Origin: Pararhizobium sp. YC-54
GTDB taxonomy: Bacteria > Pseudomonadota > Alphaproteobacteria > Rhizobiales > Rhizobiaceae
NCBI RefSeq assembly: GCF_025847205.1
Contig: NZ_JAOYTH010000030.1
Span: forward strand, 1 to 21,855
Length of the DNA: 21,855 nucleotides
Direction: 5' to 3'
Under the pieces are notes generated by a model. That model was not told the origin of the DNA and ran no database searches. It worked only from the letters and a program-made list of their open reading frames with translations. Position numbers and translations under genes: made by a program. Shown piece after piece: positions 15,647 through 21,855 of the stretch. The first letter of the stretch is position 1, and each line of letters opens with the position of its first letter.

Positions 15647-16648
15647 TTACTTTGCCAGCCAGCAGGCCGACATGTGGCGCGGTCCCACTTCATTGGCGGG
15701 CGGCTCCTCTTGCCGGCAGCGGTCGAAAGCAAGCGGGCAGCGCGGATGGAAACGACAGCCCTTGGGCACGCGCGCGGCGCTTGGAACCTCGCCCTGCAAC
15801 GCCGGTAGCTTGCCGCGATCAGCGTCGCCGCCAATCTGCGGCGTAGCGTTTAGCAGAGCGACTGTATAGGGATGGCGAGGGTTGTACGTGATGTCATCGG
15901 CGCTGCCGATTTCGACCAATTTTCCAAGATAGAGGACGGCAATCCGGTCGGCGATCAACCAGGCAAGCGGCAAATCGTGGGTGATGAACAGCAGCGCCAT
16001 ATTGTGTTTGTCGCGAAGGTCAACCAGGACCTGAAGAATCTGAGCACGTATCGAGACATCGAGCATCGACACAGGCTCGTCAGCGACGATGAGCTCTGGT
16101 TTAACAGCAAGCGCACCGGCGATCACGACGCGCTGGCGCTGCCCGCCGGATAGTTCATGTGGGAAGCGGGCGAAGAAATCACCAGGAGGATTAAGCCCGG
16201 CCCCCGTAAGCGCTTCGCTGACCCGCTCCGTGAGTTGGGCATCGTTTTCGACCAGCCGCAGTGACCGCAGCGGCTCCGCCACAATGTCGAAGACCGTGTG
16301 TCGCGGATTGAGCGCCTGATAGGCGTCCTGGAAGATCATCTGCACGCGACGGCGGTAAGGGCGCAATGGAGAGGCGCCTCGCTCCGAGCTCATGTCGCGA
16401 CCGTCAAACAGTAAATTGCCGCCTGTTGGCTGAGCAAGTTTGGTGATGACGCGGCCCACCGTGGTCTTGCCGCTTCCCGATTCCCCGACCAGGGCGACGA
16501 TCTCACCACGCCCGATGGTGAGGTCTATCCCATCTACCGCGCGCACAGCGCCGGAAGGCCGACCCAGCACGCGATCGAAGAGACCACCTTGGATCGGGAA
16601 GTGGACCTGCAGGTTCTCCAGGCGCAGGATGTCGGCGGTGTCACGCAT
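15647..16648 (-). CDS. Peptide ABC transporter ATP-binding protein (OppF/DppF type)
   Basis: A 333-residue cytoplasmic ATPase of a peptide/nickel-type ABC importer. Walker A GESGSGKT is at 55-62, the Q-loop follows in [15 protein letters not shown], the ABC signature LSGGQRQR is at 166-173, and Walker B with its catalytic Glu is in [10 protein letters not shown] (D190, E191). After the core comes the oligopeptide-transporter C-terminal extension with [15 protein letters not shown], whose Cys residues can hold an iron-sulfur cluster in some relatives. The start overlaps the preceding ATPase gene by 8 bp, the usual coupling in these operons. It pairs with the ATPase at 16641-17645 to drive the two permeases. 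Confidence 0.93.
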   Translation of the reverse strand: MRDTADILRLENLQVHFPIQGGLFDRVLGRPSGAVRAVDGIDLTIGRGEIVALVGESGSGKTTVGRVITKLAQPTGGNLLFDGRDMSSERGASPLRPYRRRVQMIFQDAYQALNPRHTVFDIVAEPLRSLRLVENDAQLTERVSEALTGAGLNPPGDFFARFPHELSGGQRQRVVIAGALAVKPELIVADEPVSMLDVSIRAQILQVLVDLRDKHNMALLFITHDLPLAWLIADRIAVLYLGKLVEIGSADDITYNPRHPYTVALLNATPQIGGDADRGKLPALQGEVPSAARVPKGCRFHPRCPLAFDRCRQEEPPANEVGPRHMSACWLAK

Positions 16649-17645
16649 GAACTGTAACCTTGTTTTGCAACGATTGGTGAAGGTGACAGGCGACCCGTCC
16701 CTGCCCGAACTTATCGAGGCTCGGCACTTCAGTCGTGCAGACCGCCATGGCCGATGGGCAGCGTGGATGGAACGCGCAGCCTGAGGGTCGATTCACCAGG
16801 TTGGGGGGATCACCGGGAATAGGCCGGATCATCTTTTTGCCGTTCGCCGGGTTCGGGATCGAGTCGATCAGCAGTTTGGTGTATGGGTGCTTAGGATCGG
16901 CGAAGATCTCAGCAACAGTGCCATCCTCGACAATCCGGCCGGAGTACATGATCATCACGCGATCACAACACTCAGCAACCACAGACAGGTCGTGGGTGAT
17001 CAAAATCAGGGCAAGGTTAAGCTGGGATCGCAACTCGCCCAGCAGCTTCAGGATCTGAGCCTGTGTGATGACGTCGAGCGCCGTCGTAGGCTCGTCTCCA
17101 ATGATGATCGAGGGGCGACAGGCGAGCGCCATGGCAATCATCACTCTTTGACGCATACCGCCCGACAACTCGTGGGGATAGGCCGCGCCGCGATCCGCCG
17201 GAATGCCGACGAGTTCGAGCAACTCTTTTGCCCGCGCCGTCGCCTCGGCCCGCGACATACCGAGCTTCAGCATACAAGGCTCGGCGATCTGCTTGACAAT
17301 ACGGTGTACCGGGTTGAGCGCATTCATCGCGCCCTGGAAGACCACGGACGTTTCGCTCCAGCGATGCGGTCGCATCGCGGCATCGTCATCGATCGGCAGT
17401 CGCTCCCCGCGATAGCGGACCACGCCCTCGCTGACCCGCGCGTTGGGCGATAGCAGACCCGCAATTGCCATTGCGGTCGTTGTCTTGCCACTCCCCGATT
17501 CACCGACGAGGGCGACGGCCTCTCCGGCTCGGAGCACGAAGCTGACACCATCGATTGCTCGCAATGAATTGCCCTTGAGCCCATAGTCGACAGAGAGCCG
17601 GTCGACTTCCAGAAGCGGTGCCTTATTTTGGAACGAGTTTGTCAT
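16641..17645 (-). CDS. Peptide ABC transporter ATP-binding protein (OppD/DppD type)
   Basis: The partner ATPase, 334 residues. Walker A GESGSGKT at 48-55, Q-loop in [14 protein letters not shown], signature LSGGMRQR at 160-167, Walker B in IIIGDEPT (D184, E185), D-loop TALD, and the switch His in [11 protein letters not shown]. The C-terminal extension carries [15 protein letters not shown]. It starts 4 bp inside the end of the second permease gene and overlaps the OppF-type gene by 8 bp, so the five importer genes are translationally linked. OppD and OppF types are told apart here by order and by the [16 protein letters not shown] signatures, as is typical. Confidence 0.93.
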   Translation of the reverse strand: MTNSFQNKAPLLEVDRLSVDYGLKGNSLRAIDGVSFVLRAGEAVALVGESGSGKTTTAMAIAGLLSPNARVSEGVVRYRGERLPIDDDAAMRPHRWSETSVVFQGAMNALNPVHRIVKQIAEPCMLKLGMSRAEATARAKELLELVGIPADRGAAYPHELSGGMRQRVMIAMALACRPSIIIGDEPTTALDVITQAQILKLLGELRSQLNLALILITHDLSVVAECCDRVMIMYSGRIVEDGTVAEIFADPKHPYTKLLIDSIPNPANGKKMIRPIPGDPPNLVNRPSGCAFHPRCPSAMAVCTTEVPSLDKFGQGRVACHLHQSLQNKVTVHA

Positions 17646-18574
17646 GGGATCGCCCTCCGGCGTGGATTGAAGGTGTCGTCGAGGGCATTACCGATCAGGA
17701 CAAAGCTGAGCGACACCGTGAGCGCACACACGCCGGGGGCGCCAAGATACCACCAGGCGCCAGCACTGGCCGCGCCGGCGCGCTGGGCAAGCGAAAGCAA
17801 AGTGCCCCATGAAGGCTGCAACGGATCGCCAAGCCCGAGGAACGAGAGTGAAGTCTCGATATAGATGGCGCCTGCGACGACCAGCGCACCATTGGCTGCG
17901 ATTTGCGGCACGAGATTGGGAAGGATGTGGCGCACCATGATTCCGAAATTGCTACTGCCCACCACCCGTGCGCGATCAATGAATGTTCGTTCCTTGAGCG
18001 ACAGCGTCTGGCTGCGAACGATGCGCGCGACGAACGACCAGCTTGTCATGCCGATAACGACGATGATCACAAAAAGAGAAGGACGAAAGCCAAGAATGTC
18101 ACCACCGCGCCCCATTACTTCGAGAACCACGGGCGTGATGACCAGCGCCAGTACGAATGACGGCATAACAAAAAAGAAATCTGTGATGCGCATCAGCCAA
18201 GTGTCCACCCAGCCACCAAAGTAGCCTGAGGTCATTCCAACCGTAGTGCCGACGACGAGGCTGATAACGGTCGCCAATAGCGCAATCGTAAGCGATATCC
18301 GGGCGCCATGAACGACCAGATTGAGCACGTCCCGCCCCACCTCGTCGGTCCCCAGCAGATGCTGGCCTGATGGGGGTACAAGGAAGTCGCCGGTTGCATT
18401 GATCGCAGTCTGAAGCGGCCCCACCAACATATTGGGCATGGTTGCCACGATAAGAAAGAACACCAGACATACGAGCCCTACCTGAGCGCCGCCGTGGCTA
18501 AGAAATTGCCTTAGAAAGCCCTTGATCGCTCGCGCCCGGCCTCGTGGGGAATATTGAACAATATTTTCTGTCAT
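17642..18574 (-). CDS. Peptide ABC transporter permease (DppC type)
   Basis: A 310-residue inner-membrane permease of the peptide importer. After a basic cytoplasmic N-terminus comes one membrane helix (VGLVCLVFFLIVATMPNM), then a periplasmic loop containing the DppC-type GTDEVGRDVLN motif, then five further helices. The cytoplasmic coupling loop is visible around RARVVGSSNFGIMVRHILPN, the EAA-like region that docks on the ATPase. The N-terminal extension and GTDxxGRD mark it as the second permease. Its ATG shares one base with the TAA of the first permease (TAATG). Confidence 0.92.
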   Translation of the reverse strand: MTENIVQYSPRGRARAIKGFLRQFLSHGGAQVGLVCLVFFLIVATMPNMLVGPLQTAINATGDFLVPPSGQHLLGTDEVGRDVLNLVVHGARISLTIALLATVISLVVGTTVGMTSGYFGGWVDTWLMRITDFFFVMPSFVLALVITPVVLEVMGRGGDILGFRPSLFVIIVVIGMTSWSFVARIVRSQTLSLKERTFIDRARVVGSSNFGIMVRHILPNLVPQIAANGALVVAGAIYIETSLSFLGLGDPLQPSWGTLLSLAQRAGAASAGAWWYLGAPGVCALTVSLSFVLIGNALDDTFNPRRRAIP

Positions 18575-19572
18575 TACCGAACTCTCGGATCAAGAAGGCC
18601 GTAGGCAACATCGGCGAGGAGGTTCGCGACAACGATCGATGCACCGAGCAGCAGGAATATGCCCTGCAGGACGGGGTAGTCCCGCGCATTGAGAGCCTCC
18701 ACCGTCAGGCCGCCAATCCCCGGCCAGGCGAAGACGGCTTCGACAGTGATTGCACCCGCCACCACGTAGCCCAGATTGAGGGTAATCAAGGTTACGACCG
18801 GTAGCATTGCATTGCGAAATGCGTGACGCATCAGCATCTGACCATTGGTCAGTCCCTTGGCGCGGGCGGTCACCATGTAGTCCTCGGTGACAACCTCGCT
18901 CATCGCCGCGCGGGCAACCACGACGTATTGGCCAATGAGGCCCAGGGCCACCGCAGTGACAGGGAGTGCTAGATGCCGCAGATAATCAGGCAACCAGCCA
19001 AGGGAGCCTATGGTTGCGCCAGGTGAATATGCACCATAGCCTGGAAGCCAACCCAACGTGGTACTGAAAATCACAATCAGGATCATGCCGAGCCAGAAAG
19101 ACGGTGTGGAATAAAGTGCGAGGGAGGCTCCCGTAGCGATATGATCGACGGCCCGTCCTCTGCGCCAACCCGCATATAAGCCTAGCATCACTCCGACAGC
19201 AATTGCGATCAGCTGAGCTACACCAACTAGGGCAATGGTGGCCGGCAAGCGCTCCAAAATCAGATCAGTGACCTGACGGCCCCTGAACTTGAAGCTGAAG
19301 CCCAAATCGCCGTGGAGAGTTGCCCACAAGTAGTCGACCACCTGATCAGGGAACAGAGGCCGGTCGAGGCCCCAGTTCTGTTGTTGTGCCACCATCTGCT
19401 CGGCGGTCACGCTGCTGCGTGCCCCGCCGAGCAGAAGCGAAGCCGGATCACCTGGAATGATCCTGAACAGAATGAAGTTTAGCGTCGCCACCATCACAAG
19501 CGTAACGATGGCCCTAGTGATGATGCGCCCGATGTGCTGGCTCGTCCCGCTTCCTATTTGAGTGCTAGCCAT
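18574..19572 (-). CDS. Peptide ABC transporter permease (DppB type)
   Basis: A 332-residue inner-membrane permease. The N-terminal helix ends in the classic NFILFRIIPGDPASLLLGG motif of DppB/OppB proteins; the large periplasmic loop follows (DRPLFPDQVVDYLWATLHGDLGFSF), then helices around 105-320. The EAA-like loop is VVTEDYMVTARAKGLTNGQMLMRHAFRNAMLP, given here in part as YMVTARAKGLTNGQ, and it contacts the ATPase. The start overlaps the binding-protein gene by 8 bp. Substrate range cannot be read from the permease; members carry di- and oligopeptides, nickel, glutathione or opines. Confidence 0.92.
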   Translation of the reverse strand: MASTQIGSGTSQHIGRIITRAIVTLVMVATLNFILFRIIPGDPASLLLGGARSSVTAEQMVAQQQNWGLDRPLFPDQVVDYLWATLHGDLGFSFKFRGRQVTDLILERLPATIALVGVAQLIAIAVGVMLGLYAGWRRGRAVDHIATGASLALYSTPSFWLGMILIVIFSTTLGWLPGYGAYSPGATIGSLGWLPDYLRHLALPVTAVALGLIGQYVVVARAAMSEVVTEDYMVTARAKGLTNGQMLMRHAFRNAMLPVVTLITLNLGYVVAGAITVEAVFAWPGIGGLTVEALNARDYPVLQGIFLLLGASIVVANLLADVAYGLLDPRVR

Positions 19573-21244
19573 TATGTGGCCTCAAGCGATCGAGGGGAAA
19601 GTAACCCCACTGCGAAACGGCGTCCTTCGTGCCCCAACTGTCAAAGCAGTCTTTCCGCCGGGCTTCCAATAGGAAGGGATAACATAAGATTATGTACGGG
19701 GCCTCAGCGTAAATGAGACGGGCCGCCCTATCAACCAACTGCTGGCTCTTCTTCAGATCTACGGTCACATCGAGCTCTGCTAAAATCTTGTCGAATTTCT
19801 CATTACTCCAGTAAGATCTGTTTCTGGTGCCGCTGACCTTACTGCTCCCAAGGTTGAGAAGATCTCGTGGCGCCGGAGAGGGCCAGTCACTCCCGACCAA
19901 CAGATCCCAGCCTCCACCGCCATTTGTGGGGTCGGCATACCGGGCCTTGAGAGCGCCGGAGTCGAGCTGGGTCACGGACACGGGGATGCCAATTTGGCCA
20001 AGCCACCCAGCAATAAGCTGTACAGCCGCGATCGGCATTTCTATGGTGCCCGAGGTCGGTCCGGTAATCAGCTCGAGCTGGAAACTGTTTCCTTCTTTGT
20101 CCTCTCGGACGCCGTCGCCGTCATTGTCACGGTAACCTGCGGCATCAAGCCGCCGACCCGCCTCGGCGAGATCGAAGTGACGCCTAATGTCACTAAGATC
20201 AGAGTAAAAATCAGTTGACACCGGCATCACAAGCCCAACGCCGGGGGCCGCATGGCCGCGTAGAGCGCGCTTCACTATCGCCATCTGATCAATGGCATAA
20301 CCGATAGCATCCCTGAAAGCTGGATCCTGCAGCGCCTTTGTGCTGCCCGCACCCTTTTCGGAAGATGTATTGAAGGCCAGAAAATTCCGCTGCTCGATGG
20401 GCGATTCACCGACTGCAATGTCAGGATCGTTCGACAGATCGGCGTATTGGGCGGCCGTCAAGCCTGCGCCATAATCCAGGCTGCCACTCTTCAATCCCTG
20501 GGCGATTGAATCCGCTGAGCTGAAAAGTTGTTCTATCATGCCGGCCGCGGCGGGCTGCCCCGCACGGAAGTACTGGTTTGATGAGTAGCGAACAAACTGA
20601 CCCGGTTGAAACTCTGCAACGATCATTGGCCCGGTACCAATTAGTGGCGGTGCGTTGAGAAAACTGCCACGTGCGTCTTTATAACTGATGTTCTTCCACA
20701 CGTGAGCGGGAACAATCATAGTCCAGTTATCGAGGGGCCACCTCGTTGGAATTTTGGTCACGATTTGAAGGGTCTCGTCGTCCAGCGCCTTGATGGATTC
20801 GACGTTCTCCAAGCCGCTCGTATTATTCCAGCCGACGTTCAGTTCTTCGGGCTTGCCGACGGAATCGCGCAAATACTCATAGGTGAATGCCGCGTCCCTA
20901 GCGGTAGCAGGTTGGCCGTCCGACCATTTCATCCCTGGCCAAATCTTGAAAGTCCACGTGAGATTGTCATCAGCGACTGACCACTCCTTGGCAAATCCCT
21001 TCCGATCAGAGTAGCGCTGGGCGTCCACGCCCACCAGGAAGTCATAAGTGAAAGCTAGCGGCCAGAACGAGCTCCACGTGGCAAAAGGATTCATCGTGTC
21101 GGGTGCTGCGACGCTAGCGATTCGCACAATGTGGTCCTCGCATGATGTGGCGGCAAATCCTCTGGAGGTTATAACCCACGGTGCAGCCGACCCCAAAAGC
21201 AATGCTTTCACGATCACACGCCGGCTAAGCGGCAATTTAAGCAT
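19565..21244 (-). CDS. Periplasmic peptide-binding protein (SBP_bac_5)
   Basis: A 559-residue solute-binding protein, first gene of the importer. The leader contains SRRVIVK (7-13), which fits a Tat motif, then a hydrophobic stretch and a likely cleavage after GFA (about residue 31). The mature part has family landmarks: DTMNPFATW, FAKEWSVADDNLTWTFKI, MKWSDGQPATARDAAFTYEY, GTGPMIVAEFQPGQFVRYSSN and the late AEAPYIILCYPF. Family members bind di-/oligopeptides or related solutes; the ligand here is unknown. The ATG at 21244 follows GGGAGGACAAC. A promoter candidate lies about 100 bp upstream. The Tat-type leader is unusual, since most peptide-binding proteins use Sec. Confidence 0.92.
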   Translation of the reverse strand: MLKLPLSRRVIVKALLLGSAAPWVITSRGFAATSCEDHIVRIASVAAPDTMNPFATWSSFWPLAFTYDFLVGVDAQRYSDRKGFAKEWSVADDNLTWTFKIWPGMKWSDGQPATARDAAFTYEYLRDSVGKPEELNVGWNNTSGLENVESIKALDDETLQIVTKIPTRWPLDNWTMIVPAHVWKNISYKDARGSFLNAPPLIGTGPMIVAEFQPGQFVRYSSNQYFRAGQPAAAGMIEQLFSSADSIAQGLKSGSLDYGAGLTAAQYADLSNDPDIAVGESPIEQRNFLAFNTSSEKGAGSTKALQDPAFRDAIGYAIDQMAIVKRALRGHAAPGVGLVMPVSTDFYSDLSDIRRHFDLAEAGRRLDAAGYRDNDGDGVREDKEGNSFQLELITGPTSGTIEMPIAAVQLIAGWLGQIGIPVSVTQLDSGALKARYADPTNGGGGWDLLVGSDWPSPAPRDLLNLGSSKVSGTRNRSYWSNEKFDKILAELDVTVDLKKSQQLVDRAARLIYAEAPYIILCYPFLLEARRKDCFDSWGTKDAVSQWGYFPLDRLRPHNG

Positions 21245-21345
21245 GTTGTCCTCCCATCAAGCTGGTTTTCTGATTTCCCGCCGCCTTAGACCCCGTAAAG
21301 AAGAAACGGCGTTCCCATCCATTTGACTAGCGATCCTCAACTCGC

Positions 21346-21384
21346 AATATCTTCCGAGTCTGCAAACGCAACAATTGCTTTGTT
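21346..21384 (-). promoter_or_regulatory. Candidate promoter/operator of the importer operon
   Basis: On the minus strand TTGTTG (21369-21374) and GATATT (21346-21351) are 17 bp apart, a reasonable sigma-70 pair, about 100 bp before the binding-protein ATG. An inverted repeat, AACAA-N5-TTGTT (21370-21384), overlaps the -35 box and could be an operator. No other gene fits in 21245-21407. The match is by eye only. Confidence 0.4.
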
Positions 21385-21407
21385 AAGCCTGATTTGTTCA
21401 CTTTAAG

Positions 21408-21611
21408 TCACCAATTATGAAACAATGTGCTGAGCTCTGCGTCACTTGAGGAATCGGCCTCAATAACGCCCTCGGCGCGGAGCCGCCGGAGGCGGCGCTG
21501 GCATGCGGACGACGATAGATTCACCTGGGCGGCAATTTCTTCAGACGTCCTGCGGTTGTTTTTCTGTACGATCTGAAGGATCCTTCCATCGAGCCGATCA
21601 AGTTCAGGCAT
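21408..21611 (-). pseudogene. Lrp/AsnC-type regulator, HTH domain only
   Basis: A 67-residue product matching the N-terminal helix-turn-helix of Lrp/AsnC regulators: LDRLDGRILQIVQKNNRRTS, then the recognition part LSSSACQRRLRRLRAEGVIEA. Full-length members are about 150 residues and carry a C-terminal RAM domain for amino acid binding and oligomerisation; here the sequence diverges right after GVIEAD and stops. The start ATG at 21611 is preceded by GGGAGGGATAGTTTG; the in-frame ATG at 21635 lacks a ribosome site. Lrp genes are often next to the amino acid or peptide genes they control, so the complete ancestor probably regulated the importer or the racemase-like gene. It may be a decayed gene or a DNA-binding-only competitor. 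Confidence 0.65.
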
Positions 21612-21729
21612 CAAACTATCCCTCCCACATTTCACATCTCAGATGGTTGATTCCCTATTGTGCACGACCTTCGTTACGGTTGGCGAGAAGTCGCGGCTAG
21701 CGCTCGATCCTGCGATTGTGCAGCTCCAG

Positions 21730-21855
21730 TCACATAGTGAGGAGCCTTCCCAGTCCTGCAAGTGGCCGCTTGTAGCCAGCGAGTCTCAGCGCATCCCACA
21801 ACATCGCTTGGTGCGCCGTGATCACCGGCTTTCCGATACGGGTTTCGAGCGGATC
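21730..21855 (-). CDS. Asp/Glu racemase/maleate isomerase-family protein, C-terminus (partial)
   Basis: Only the last 41 residues are in the window; the gene continues past the right edge. The end reads GKPVITAHQAMLWDALRLAG followed by GLGRLL, which matches the C-terminus of the maleate isomerase / arylmalonate decarboxylase branch of the Asp/Glu racemase superfamily (typical form GKPV..SNQA..W..LRLAG). The catalytic cysteines would be upstream, out of view, apart from this conserved tail. It ends 118 bp before the Lrp-like start, on the same strand, and is thus the first gene seen in this direction. A racemase or decarboxylase of short carboxylic acids or hydantoin-related compounds is possible. 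Confidence 0.7.
   Translation of the reverse strand, partial: DPLETRIGKPVITAHQAMLWDALRLAGYKRPLAGLGRLLTM

Noticed and set aside
1..21855. tRNA, rRNA, replication (repABC) or conjugation origin
   Set aside because: Nothing in the sequence resembles these; the plasmid assignment rests only on the gene families at the left.

Overview
The window looks like an accessory stretch of a large plasmid (or chromid) from a Rhizobiales bacterium of the Rhizobium/Sinorhizobium/Mesorhizobium type. This rests on recognised families: a DUF3991/TOPRIM protein, a DUF1419 protein and a giant methyltransferase-helicase (typical rhizobial plasmid accessory-backbone genes), a PmtA-type phospholipid N-methyltransferase, and a UPF0262 protein (an alphaproteobacterial family). 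No replication, partition, nodulation or nitrogen-fixation gene is visible. Every gene I accept lies on the minus strand, so transcription runs from right to left; the long plus-strand ORFs are shadows.

Left block (about 1-5620), in transcription order: a 58-aa protein, the TOPRIM protein, the DUF1419 protein and the methyltransferase-helicase. The last is cut off just after its SGTPITN helicase motif, where foreign, probably insertion-sequence DNA begins (about 1-117).

Middle block (about 5990-11290): an MFS exporter, an atypical SDR 'epimerase' lacking the expected catalytic Tyr, a LuxR-type HTH fragment, a PmtA-like methyltransferase and an aspartate 1-decarboxylase (PanD, TTG start). A second, paralogous MFS exporter (11299-12936) lies upstream, and a UPF0262 gene sits between the two exporters. 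Between the second exporter and UPF0262 is a 110-codon ORF containing two copies of a hairpin-forming repeat. A third copy precedes the second exporter. Two of the three copies read as intrinsic terminators.

Right block (13273-21611): a compact, overlapping five-gene peptide-type ABC importer (binding protein, two permeases, two ATPases), followed by a 50-codon ORF that overlaps (ATGA) an oligopeptidase B-like S9 peptidase. A working model is import of short peptides followed by cytoplasmic cleavage. Upstream lie an HTH-only Lrp/AsnC remnant and the C-terminal end of an Asp/Glu racemase/maleate isomerase-family gene at the window edge.

The least ordinary signal is the triplicated two-hairpin element at about 10994-11045, 11096-11150 and 13158-13213. 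Its stems show compensatory changes, two copies carry a U-tract, and one terminator lies inside an ORF that ends on the start codon of UPF0262. That suggests RNA-level control (attenuation or terminator-derived small RNAs) of the exporter genes. Nothing here proves a new system.
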